NCBI GenBank assembly: GCA_021324935.1
Contig: JAJPIE010000001.1
Location: 1-64,000, forward strand
Direction of reading: 5' to 3'
From: Acidobacteriota bacterium
GTDB lineage: Bacteria; Acidobacteriota; Terriglobia; Acidiferrales; UBA7541
DNA length: 64,000 bases
Numbering within the stretch: position 1 is the first letter of the stretch; every line of letters starts with the position of its first letter. Shown piece by piece: positions 17,897 to 24,806 of the stretch. The notes under the pieces were generated by a model that made no database searches, had not been told where the DNA came from, and saw only the letters and a program-made list of their open reading frames with translations. The position numbers were made by a program, and so were the translations under genes.

Positions 17897-19504
17897 ATGG
17901 ATGGAGCGGCAAAGATGGGGGCGGAAAACGCAGCGGGAAAGATGAAGGCGGAACGAGGCGGGATTGTGGTGCTGGATTTCGGAGGGCAGTACACGCAACT
18001 GATCGCGCGGCGAGTGCGCGAGCAGCAGGTGTTTTCCGCTATTTTGCCTTGTACGACTTCGATCGAAGAGATCCGGAGGCTCGAGCCGGCGGGGATTATT
18101 TTGTCAGGCGGGCCAAGCTCGGTTTATGACAAGGATGCGCCGGTGTGCGATCCGGCGGTGCTGACGCAGGGGATTCCGGTGCTGGGGATTTGCTACGGGA
18201 TGCAGTGGATCGCGAAGAATTTGGGCGGGAAAGTCGTGGCGGCGGAGCGGCGCGAATACGGCCCGGCGCACTTTCACAAAGAGCCGGCGGAGAGCGCGAT
18301 TCTGGGCAGGCTGCCGGCCAGCATGAAGACCTGGGCGAGCCATGGAGATAATGTGCTGGCGCTGCCCGAGGGATTCCACGTGACGGGGAAGACGGCGAAC
18401 GCGATTGCGGCGTGTGAAGACCGCAAGCGGCGGATTTTTGCGGTGCAGTTTCATCCGGAAGTGAAGCACACGGATCACGGCACGGAGATTTTGCGGAATT
18501 TTTTGTTTCAGGTATGCGAGGCTGAGCCAAAGTGGAGCGGAAAGGCGTTCGTTGAAGAATCGGTGGAAGCAATCAAGCAAAAGGTGGGATCGCATTGGGC
18601 GATTTGCGGGTTGAGCGGCGGGGTGGATTCGACGGTGGCGGCGGTGCTGGTGCACCGCGCGATGGGGCAGCGGCTGACGAACATTTTCGTGAACACGGGG
18701 CTGCTGCGGAAGAACGAATTCGAGCACACGCTGGAGATGTACCGCGAGCGGCTGGGATTGCACGTGATCGGCGTGGACGCTTCGGAGCATTTTCTGGAAA
18801 AGCTGGCGGGCGTAAGCGACCCGGAGCAGAAGCGAAAGATCATCGGGCGGGAGTTCATCAACGTGTTTGCGGCGGAAGCGGAGAAATTGCAGAAGGGCGA
18901 GGCGCATGGAAATATCAAGTTCCTGGTGCAGGGGACGCTGTATCCGGACGTGATTGAATCCGTTTCGGTGAAAGGGCCGTCGGCGACGATCAAGACGCAT
19001 CACAACGTGGGCGGGCTGCCGGAGAAGATGCCCTTTGCGCTGGTGGAACCGCTGCGGGATTTATTCAAGGATGAGGTGCGGCAGATCGGGCGGGATTTGG
19101 GATTGCCGGAAGAGATACTGGTAAAGCATCCGTTCCCTGGGCCGGGGCTGGCGGTGCGGCTGCTGGGAGCGATCACGAAGAAGGATTTGAATACGCTGCG
19201 GGAAGCGGACGCGATCGTGGTGGAAGAGATCCGCCGGGCAGGATTGTACGAGAAAGTGTGGCAGGCGTTTGCGGTGCTGCTGCCGGTGAGAAGCGTGGGG
19301 GTGATGGGGGATGGCAGGACGTATGGATTGACGGTGGCGGTGCGGGTGGTGCAGTCGGAAGATGCGATGACGGCGGATTGGGTGCGGCTGCCGGGGGATG
19401 TGCTGGAGCGGATGTCGACGCGGATCGTGAACGAGGTGGCGGGAGTGACGCGGGTGGTGTACGACGTGAGCAGCAAGCCGCCGGGAACGATCGAGTGGGA
19501 GTAA
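17897..19504 (+). CDS. guaA: GMP synthase (glutamine-hydrolysing)
   Basis: A 535-residue enzyme converting XMP to GMP with glutamine as nitrogen donor. The N-terminal class I amidotransferase carries the nucleophile Cys99 in LGICYGMQW and the His/Glu pair in FHPEVKHTDHG. The ATP-pyrophosphatase domain follows with the P-loop LSGGVDSTVAAVL (about residue 239 on), then the dimerisation domain ending RVVYDVSSKPPGTIEWE, the usual C-terminus. ATG at 17897 follows GAGGTGAGGG; a second ATG 15 codons on (MKAERGG) is an alternative. Length and motifs are standard. Confidence 0.98.
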   Translation: MDGAAKMGAENAAGKMKAERGGIVVLDFGGQYTQLIARRVREQQVFSAILPCTTSIEEIRRLEPAGIILSGGPSSVYDKDAPVCDPAVLTQGIPVLGICYGMQWIAKNLGGKVVAAERREYGPAHFHKEPAESAILGRLPASMKTWASHGDNVLALPEGFHVTGKTANAIAACEDRKRRIFAVQFHPEVKHTDHGTEILRNFLFQVCEAEPKWSGKAFVEESVEAIKQKVGSHWAICGLSGGVDSTVAAVLVHRAMGQRLTNIFVNTGLLRKNEFEHTLEMYRERLGLHVIGVDASEHFLEKLAGVSDPEQKRKIIGREFINVFAAEAEKLQKGEAHGNIKFLVQGTLYPDVIESVSVKGPSATIKTHHNVGGLPEKMPFALVEPLRDLFKDEVRQIGRDLGLPEEILVKHPFPGPGLAVRLLGAITKKDLNTLREADAIVVEEIRRAGLYEKVWQAFAVLLPVRSVGVMGDGRTYGLTVAVRVVQSEDAMTADWVRLPGDVLERMSTRIVNEVAGVTRVVYDVSSKPPGTIEWE

Positions 19505-19610
19505 AAAGGGCAATCAGACGCCGCGCGGCCCGCGAAGAGGAGCGGCGGCAAGAGGCGAGGGGCGCGGAGCGCACGAGTAAAACAGAATTAAGCTATTTCA
19601 ATGGGATAGC

Positions 19611-19649
19611 CAAAAAAGCGAAAAGCCGCTCGGCTGGAGTGGAGCGGCT
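19611..19649 (-). terminator. Rho-independent terminator of the XRE gene
   Basis: On the minus strand AGCCGCTC and GAGCGGCT pair around a ten-base loop and are followed by TTTTCGCTTTTTT. It lies between guaA and the XRE gene; read from guaA it lacks a good T-tract. Confidence 0.7.
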
Positions 19650-19701
19650 CCTCATTATGACAGGTTGTATCTACTCGAGCGGTGCCTAGAGTACGAAGCG
19701 A

Positions 19702-20073
19702 CTACCGATTGGCCATTTTCTGGGCCATATACAGGAGCAGCTTGCGATCCTCGTCGTCCGCTTTGCTCAGCAAGCGGCGCAGCTTGCTGAGGTAGCGGGC
19801 CTCTTTCCCCGTGCTACCCCAGGCGATGTCGTCCGAGGACTTACGCTTGGGGAGATTGGGGAGTTGAGGAGGCTCTTCGCCATCGTAGAAGAGTTGATAA
19901 AGTGGGCATTCGAGAGCACGAGCCAGTTTTTCCAACGTCTCAATGGCAGGAACAGTGTGGCCATTTTCGACACGAGAGATGTAACAACGCAGGAGGCCGG
20001 TACGTTTCTCGATATCACCCTGGGAGAGTTTCTTTTCTTCGCGCAGAGCGCGAAGACGATCACCGATAATCAT
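19702..20073 (-). CDS. XRE-family transcriptional regulator
   Basis: A 123-residue DNA-binding protein. A Cro/CI-type helix-turn-helix occupies about residues 5-60 (IGDRLRALREEKKLSQGDIE, then ISRVENGHTVPAIETLEKLA), with the usual SRVENG recognition helix. The tail (LSKADDEDRKLLLYMAQKMA) is a charged helix as in short SinR/XRE regulators that dimerise. It diverges from the ECF sigma gene, so the 126-base gap between them may be its operator region, although I see no clear repeat there. Confidence 0.93.
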   Translation of the reverse strand: MIIGDRLRALREEKKLSQGDIEKRTGLLRCYISRVENGHTVPAIETLEKLARALECPLYQLFYDGEEPPQLPNLPKRKSSDDIAWGSTGKEARYLSKLRRLLSKADDEDRKLLLYMAQKMANR

Positions 20074-20199
20074 GGGGTGAGTATTCCATAGATAGTCATC
20101 AGTAGCAAGTCGAAACTAGGGCCAATAATGGAACTGGCGCAGACATAAGGGGTTAGACGGGGGTAGACAAAGCGAGGAAATAGGCGTAACCAAATAGAT

Positions 20200-20859
20200 A
20201 TGCCACGCGTCCCAAAAATCGAGGCTCTGGCCTTGCCAGAACTGGGGAGCCCCCGGTCTGAGGAGGCAGGGGTATCGACGCGCGCCGAAGAAGACAGGGA
20301 ACTTGTGCGGCGCGCGCAAAAGGAGGATAAGGAAGCCTTCGAGGCGCTGGTGCTGCGGCACCAGAACCGGGTATTCGCGGTGGCCGGGGGCATCCTGAGG
20401 AATCGGGAAGACGTCGAAGATATAGCGCAGCAGGTCTTCCTGAAGGCGTATTTTTCGATCAAGCGATTTGACCAGAGGGCGGCGTTCAGCACCTGGCTTT
20501 ACAAGATTACGGTGAATGAATGCTGGGATCTGCTGAGGAAGCGGAAGGTAAGGCCGCTGGTGACGGAGGCGGACCTGAGCGAAGAGCAAGCGCAGATGTA
20601 CCAGGCTTCATCGGAAGCCACGGATGGGAGGCCGGACGCCAGCGAGCGGCTGGCAGCGCGAGAGCAGGTGGAAGATTTGCTGAGCTGCCTGGATGAGCGG
20701 GACCGGACGATGCTGGTGATGAAGGAAGTGCAGGGTTTTGCGGTGGAAGAGATTGCGGAAATCATGGAATTAAACACGAACACGGTAAAAGTGAGACTGT
20801 TCCGGGCGCGGCAGAAGATCACGGAGCGTGCACGGAGAAGGAAGGCAGCAAGGAGATAG
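20200..20859 (+). CDS. ECF sigma factor
   Basis: A 219-residue RNA polymerase sigma-70 factor of the RpoE/SigW type. Region 2 spans about residues 38-105 (EAFEALVLRHQNRVFAVAGG, EDVEDIAQQVFLKAY for core and -10 contact, FSTWLYKITVN). Region 4 spans about 155-210 (LDERDRTMLVMKEVQGFAVE, then NTNTVKVRLFRARQKI, the -35 reading helix). It is first in an apparent three-gene operon with a putative anti-sigma protein and a CpxP-like protein, so a cell-envelope stress response is likely. Confidence 0.95.
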   Translation: MPRVPKIEALALPELGSPRSEEAGVSTRAEEDRELVRRAQKEDKEAFEALVLRHQNRVFAVAGGILRNREDVEDIAQQVFLKAYFSIKRFDQRAAFSTWLYKITVNECWDLLRKRKVRPLVTEADLSEEQAQMYQASSEATDGRPDASERLAAREQVEDLLSCLDERDRTMLVMKEVQGFAVEEIAEIMELNTNTVKVRLFRARQKITERARRRKAARR

Positions 20860-20909
20860 GCGGAGACGGGCCGGTCGGAAAAACGGGTAGAAACTGAGGT
20901 ATCCAAGGA

Positions 20910-21410
20910 ATGGGGAATTTGTCGAATCGGGAACAATATGGTTGCGAGCGATTCCGGGAAGCACTGGACGCGCTGCCCGCAGGCGGTGCGGAACGTGAGG
21001 TGGAGGAATGGCGCGCCGCGTTGCCGGAAGAGGCGGGCCTGCACATGGATGCTTGCCGGGAATGCCAAGTTGCGCTGGAGGAGTTTGCCGAGACCAGGCG
21101 CGCGTTGGCGGAATTTATCACCCCCGAGCCCGGACCATGGTTCGCCAAACGGGTGATGGCGCTGATAGGCTCGCGGGAACGCGAGGAAGAAGCGCGGGAT
21201 GGCGTGTGGATTTACGTGCGGCGGCTGGCGCCGCGGATGGTGGTGTTGAGCATGCTACTGCTGATTCTGGGCGGGGGCTGGGCGTTTCAGGATCGCAACC
21301 GCGAGGCCACAAGTCCGAACGGCAAGGGCGGGGACATGGTATTTGATTCCTCGGTTGTGCCGACCTGGTATGACGATGGGTTCAGCACGCTGATTGAGGT
21401 AAGGCCATGA
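20910..21410 (+). CDS. Putative membrane anti-sigma factor
   Basis: A 166-residue single-pass protein. The cytoplasmic part carries H45..C49..C52 in GLHMDACRECQ, the HxxxCxxC motif of zinc-associated anti-sigma domains. A hydrophobic helix lies at about 108-126 (MVVLSMLLLILGGGWAF), and a short outer tail follows. It starts 50 bases after the sigma gene and its last four bases overlap the next start (ATGA). Position and motif suggest that it holds the upstream sigma factor at the membrane; the sequence is otherwise divergent. Confidence 0.8.
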   Translation: MGNLSNREQYGCERFREALDALPAGGAEREVEEWRAALPEEAGLHMDACRECQVALEEFAETRRALAEFITPEPGPWFAKRVMALIGSREREEEARDGVWIYVRRLAPRMVVLSMLLLILGGGWAFQDRNREATSPNGKGGDMVFDSSVVPTWYDDGFSTLIEVRP

Positions 21411-21817
21411 ATGCCGCAGTGAGACAAAAAGCGGCAATCTGGCTGGCGCTGGTGTTCCTGCTGGGAGCGGCGACCGGCGGCGTGTTCGGGTACAACATGG
21501 CGCGGAGGAGTTATGCGTCGACGCGGATGCCGGCGTTGACGGATGCGCAGCGGGTGGCCAAGAAAGTAACGGAAATGACGCAAGAGATCGGGTTGGACCA
21601 GGAGCAGGCCAATAAAGCCGGCACAATCATCCTGGACGCGCAAACGGAAATCCGGGGTATCCGGGATAAGAGCGAGGCGGATGTGGACCTTGTACGCATG
21701 AAGGCGCGAGACGAGATGCGAGCGTTCTTGACGCCGGAGCAGAAGGCGAAGTTTGAGGATTACGTGAACCGGCTGGACGCCGAGAGGAAGAAGCAGAAAG
21801 AGGCGCAAGGACGCTGA
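21407..21817 (+). CDS. CpxP/periplasmic heavy-metal-sensor-like protein
   Basis: A 136-residue protein with one N-terminal membrane helix (about 9-28, WLALVFLLGAATGGVFGYN) and a long helical periplasmic domain. LTDAQRVAKKVTEMTQEIGL and MRAFLTPEQKAKFEDYVNRL resemble the LTxxQ-type helical hooks of Spy/CpxP/ZraP-like sensors. It overlaps the anti-sigma stop codon by four bases, so translation is probably coupled. A role in sensing envelope stress for the sigma factor is inferred. Confidence 0.75.
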   Translation: MNAAVRQKAAIWLALVFLLGAATGGVFGYNMARRSYASTRMPALTDAQRVAKKVTEMTQEIGLDQEQANKAGTIILDAQTEIRGIRDKSEADVDLVRMKARDEMRAFLTPEQKAKFEDYVNRLDAERKKQKEAQGR

Positions 21818-21844
21818 GTTAGAAAATAGAAATTGGAAAATGGA

Positions 21845-21879
21845 ACGGCGCGGACTTTGCACGCGCCGTTTTTGTTTTT
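21845..21879 (+). terminator. Rho-independent terminator of the sigma operon
   Basis: Stem AACGGCGCG/CGCGCCGTT around GACTTTGCA, then TTTTTGTTTTTG. Confidence 0.88.
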
Positions 21880-21897
21880 GAGATGTAAGAGAAAGAA

Positions 21898-21931
21898 ATC
21901 CAAACGCAGAGACGCGGAGGGCGCATAGTCA
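21898..21931 (+). repeat. R5 purine-rich dispersed element
   Basis: CAAACGCAGAGACGCGG followed by AGGGCGC, adjoining the stop codon of the minus-strand VWA gene. Confidence 0.6.
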
Positions 21932-23110
21932 ACGCTGAGAAGCAGCCGCGGGGGAAGAATCCTCAAGATAGAAGCCGGAGCGGGATTGGACGGTGAGGTC
22001 CTTTTGCTTCGCGGCGAGGTGGAGAGCGTGATAGCCGGGGGTGGCGTCGGCTTTTTCAAGGGTGTAGCCGAGAACATACTGGTTGCGAAGTTCTTCGTCG
22101 ATGGAGGCGTAAATTTTGTCGAGGGGCGCTTTCTTGGAGACTTCGAAGAAACGCCCGCCGGAGGCTTTGGCCAGTTGCTCGAGTACCTGCTTGCCATCGG
22201 GACGTGATTCCTTGGTTCGGCGCGGATATCCACCGCCGCGGCCACCGGGATAGCCGCCGCCCATTCCGCCCATGCGCGGTCCGCCGAAGCCGCCACCATG
22301 TCCGTAAGCATCCTTATCTTCGAAGAGGATGCAGTAGACCAGCGTGTCGGCGCGCTGGGAGGATTCGATGGCTTGTTCGAGGGTTTCCTTGCTGCCACGG
22401 TCGACCCCGTCGGTGAGGACGATGAGCGCTTTTCGGCCCTGTTGCTTTTTCATCAATTCGTCGGACGCGAGATAGACGGCGTCGTAGAGAAGAGTGCCGG
22501 CACCGCGGGGGCCGTGCCCGCCATGGCCGCCATAACCCCCAGCGCCTGCGCCGGAGGAAGCACCGCCGCCCGAACTTGCCTGCAAGTATTGAGGCGCGTG
22601 GATCTGGTCGATGGCCGCGTGAAGCTTCTGGTGGGAGGAGGTGAGATCCTGGAGGAGTTCGACCTCGCGATCGAAGTGGATGAGGAAGGCCTTGTCCTTG
22701 TCTTCGCGCAGGAGGTGGTCGAGGAACACATGGCTGGCGGAGATTTCCTGAGGCAGGAGGCGGCGCTGACTGCCGCTGGTGTCGACAAGCAGGCCGAGGG
22801 TGAGGGGCAGGTCAGACTCACGGGCGAAATAGGTGATGGTATGGGGCTTGGCGTCCTGCTCGAGCAAGAAATCGTCTTTGGAGAGGTTGTTGATGAGTGC
22901 GCCATGTTTGTCGCGGACGGTGGCGAAGAGATTGATGGCGGTGACGTTGACGGTGACTGGAGGAGTCTGCCGGGAGACCAGCGGGGAAACTTGCAGATAA
23001 CAGAACACGAGAAGGCACGCGAAGCCGAAGGGAGCGTGGGTGGGGAGCACGAGGCGTGAGGCAGCCTTGCGTGCCGGGAGGTGGGTTGGATGCCGCGATG
23101 GAGGATGCAA
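21929..23110 (-). CDS. Acidobacterial VWFA-related secreted protein
   Basis: A 393-residue exported protein. A hydrophobic segment at about 20-47 acts as signal or anchor. The conserved opening VTVNVTAINLFATVRDKHG and DDFLLEQDAKPHTITYFARE is followed by a von Willebrand A domain with the metal-site motif DTSGS (from Asp110) and VLTDGVDRGS. This architecture is that of the acidobacterial VWFA-related family. Two Gly-rich inserts interrupt the A domain: about residues 183-207 (GGYGGHGGHGPRGAG) and 275-301 (GGFGGPRMGGMGGGYPGGRG). The C-terminal part (LRNQYVLGYTLEKADATPGY) is typical. Probable role is a surface or periplasmic adhesion/interaction protein; the partner is unknown. Confidence 0.9.
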   Translation of the reverse strand: MHPPSRHPTHLPARKAASRLVLPTHAPFGFACLLVFCYLQVSPLVSRQTPPVTVNVTAINLFATVRDKHGALINNLSKDDFLLEQDAKPHTITYFARESDLPLTLGLLVDTSGSQRRLLPQEISASHVFLDHLLREDKDKAFLIHFDREVELLQDLTSSHQKLHAAIDQIHAPQYLQASSGGGASSGAGAGGYGGHGGHGPRGAGTLLYDAVYLASDELMKKQQGRKALIVLTDGVDRGSKETLEQAIESSQRADTLVYCILFEDKDAYGHGGGFGGPRMGGMGGGYPGGRGGGYPRRTKESRPDGKQVLEQLAKASGGRFFEVSKKAPLDKIYASIDEELRNQYVLGYTLEKADATPGYHALHLAAKQKDLTVQSRSGFYLEDSSPAAASQR

Positions 23111-23434
23111 TGTGTACCTGCGAACGTGTAGGAGGCCGGGCTTCTCTTGCGATGCGGACAGCTCGAAAGCCCGGCCTTTGCATTGCGCCCATGTGGCGCT
23201 GACTCGGTTGCTAGGAGATATTCCGGGGAGAGGGGAAGAAAGTTCCCAGGGGATTGGAACGGATTTGGTATGCTGCGGCGCCGGATGGACAGCGTCGAAA
23301 GCGGACTAGGAGCCGAGAATTCCTGAACGGCACGCGGAAGGAAAAGCCAGTTCGAGGGAGCAGGCAAAGGAATCCGGCAGGCGGCGGGTCCGGCAGGCTT
23401 GTGCACTGGAAGTGGCAGCTGCGAGGGGAGAGGG
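23111..23434. other. Divergent intergenic region with a long hairpin
   Basis: It lies between the VWA gene and the nucleoside hydrolase. An inverted repeat at 23133-23178 (AGGCCGGGCTT / AAGCCCGGCCT, 23-base loop) is the main feature. It is followed by only a short T pair, so it is as likely a regulatory hairpin as a terminator. Confidence 0.5.
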
Positions 23435-24406
23435 ATGAAGAGGAAATTCCTGATTGATACGGATACGGCGTCCGATGACGCGGTGGCGCTGATTATGGCG
23501 TTGCGCTCGCCGGACGTGGAGGTGGTGGGGATTACGACGGTGGCGGGAAACGTGGAGGTGCGGCAAGCGAGCCGGAATGCATTGTATACGGCGGAGCTGT
23601 GCGGTTCGCAAGCGCCGGTATTTACGGGGGCGGAGAAGCCGCTGCGGCGAGCGCACCAGCCAGCGGACTGGTTCCACGGCAAAGATGGATTGGGAGATCA
23701 CGGGTATGCGGCTCCGGCGCGCGAGCCGGAGAAGATGGGGGCGACCGAGGCGCTGATAGAGTTGATTGAGGCGCATGCGGGGCTGGTACTGGTAACACTG
23801 GGGCCGCTGACAAACGTGGCGCGTGCGCTGCAGCGCAAGCCGGAGATTGCCGGGAAGGTGGGGAGATGCGTGGTGATGGGAGGGGCGCCGTGCTGCGAAG
23901 GGAACGTAACGCCGGCGGCAGAGTACAACATCTGGTGCGATCCGGAGGCAGCGCGGATTGTGGCGCGAAGCGGATTGCCGGTGGAGATGGTGGGTTGGCA
24001 TTTGTGCCGGGGCGAGGCGGCGCTGAATCCGGCGGATATTGAGCGGGTGAAGGGGCTGGGGACGCAGGTGGGGAAGTTTGCGATCGAGTGCAACAGCCGG
24101 GCGCAGGAGGCGTACCTGTTGCAGACAGGCGAGGACGGAATTTCGTTGCCGGACCCGGTGGCGATGACGGTGGCGCTGGAACCGGAGGTGGTGATGTCGG
24201 CTTCGGAGCATTCTTGGGACGTGGAGACGGAGAGCGAGTTGACGCGTGGGATGACGGTGGTGGACCGGCTGAATGTGAGCGGAGACGAGAGGAACCGGGA
24301 GGTTTGGAAGGAGCAGCATGCGCGCGGGAGGAAAGCGAAGATTGTGTGGACGATTGACAATTTGAGGTGGAAGAAGGAATTGGTGAGGAGGCTGGCTAAC
24401 AACTAA
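23435..24406 (+). CDS. Inosine-uridine-type nucleoside hydrolase
   Basis: A 323-residue protein that should cleave the N-glycosidic bond of ribonucleosides in salvage. It opens with the calcium-binding signature DTDTASDDAVAL (residues 6-17), and has VVGITTVAGNVEV, VTLGPLTNVARALQ, VVMGGAPCCEGNVTPAAEYN and LPDPVAM in family order. The ATG at 23435 follows GGGGAGAGGG; the in-frame upstream GTG at 23399 is rejected. The catalytic pocket Asn in AEYNIW is present. Substrate preference cannot be fixed from sequence. Confidence 0.93.
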   Translation: MKRKFLIDTDTASDDAVALIMALRSPDVEVVGITTVAGNVEVRQASRNALYTAELCGSQAPVFTGAEKPLRRAHQPADWFHGKDGLGDHGYAAPAREPEKMGATEALIELIEAHAGLVLVTLGPLTNVARALQRKPEIAGKVGRCVVMGGAPCCEGNVTPAAEYNIWCDPEAARIVARSGLPVEMVGWHLCRGEAALNPADIERVKGLGTQVGKFAIECNSRAQEAYLLQTGEDGISLPDPVAMTVALEPEVVMSASEHSWDVETESELTRGMTVVDRLNVSGDERNREVWKEQHARGRKAKIVWTIDNLRWKKELVRRLANN

Positions 24407-24491
24407 TCGCTATCCGATATCCGGCAGGAGGTATCGGATTTGGGATGGGGCTGCAAGCTCGATCAATTCCGCGGATCGGAGTGGAAGGCAG

Positions 24492-24520
24492 AGGGCCGGG
24501 TGGCTGCCCGGCCCTTTGTG
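24492..24520 (+). terminator. Terminator-like hairpin
   Basis: AGGGCCGGG and CCCGGCCCT form a nine-pair stem around TGGCTG, followed by TTGTGT. The stem is strong but the T-tract is weak. Confidence 0.55.
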
Positions 24521-24594
24521 TAAGAAGCGAAGCCTAGAACGTATCTCGCAAATCGGAACAGAGGAAGGGGTCATTTCCTCGGGGCCAATGCCTG

Positions 24595-24762
24595 GTTTGT
24601 ACTGGGCCTTAATGTGGCAGCGAAAGCCCAGATCCCCGGCACGGTCAGGAATGAGATGGCTTGGCTCTGTTGACTTCCTGGCGGCGCAGGACGCCAGGAG
24701 CGAAATGCAGATCCCACACCGCGCAGGAAACGCGGGGATTTGGGGTGACATTTTTCCCCACT
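24595..24762 (+). repeat. R6 composite dispersed element
   Basis: It shares GAGATGGCTTGGCT.TGTTGAC, then CCTGGC, GAGCGAAA.GCAG and CGCGGGGATTTGGGGTGACA in order with 42789-42911. The two copies align over about 120 bases with spacer differences. Confidence 0.65.
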
Positions 24763-24806
24763 TCACACAATTCCGAGAGAAATCAACTGAGCCAGATGGC
24801 CTCTGC

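Larger units (their letters stand above)
24407..24806. other. Intergenic region between convergent genes
   Basis: It holds a short inverted pair (TATCCGATATCC / GGTATCGGAT near 24412-24440), a terminator-like hairpin (24492-24520) and an R6 element (24595-24762). No gene is seen. Confidence 0.55.
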
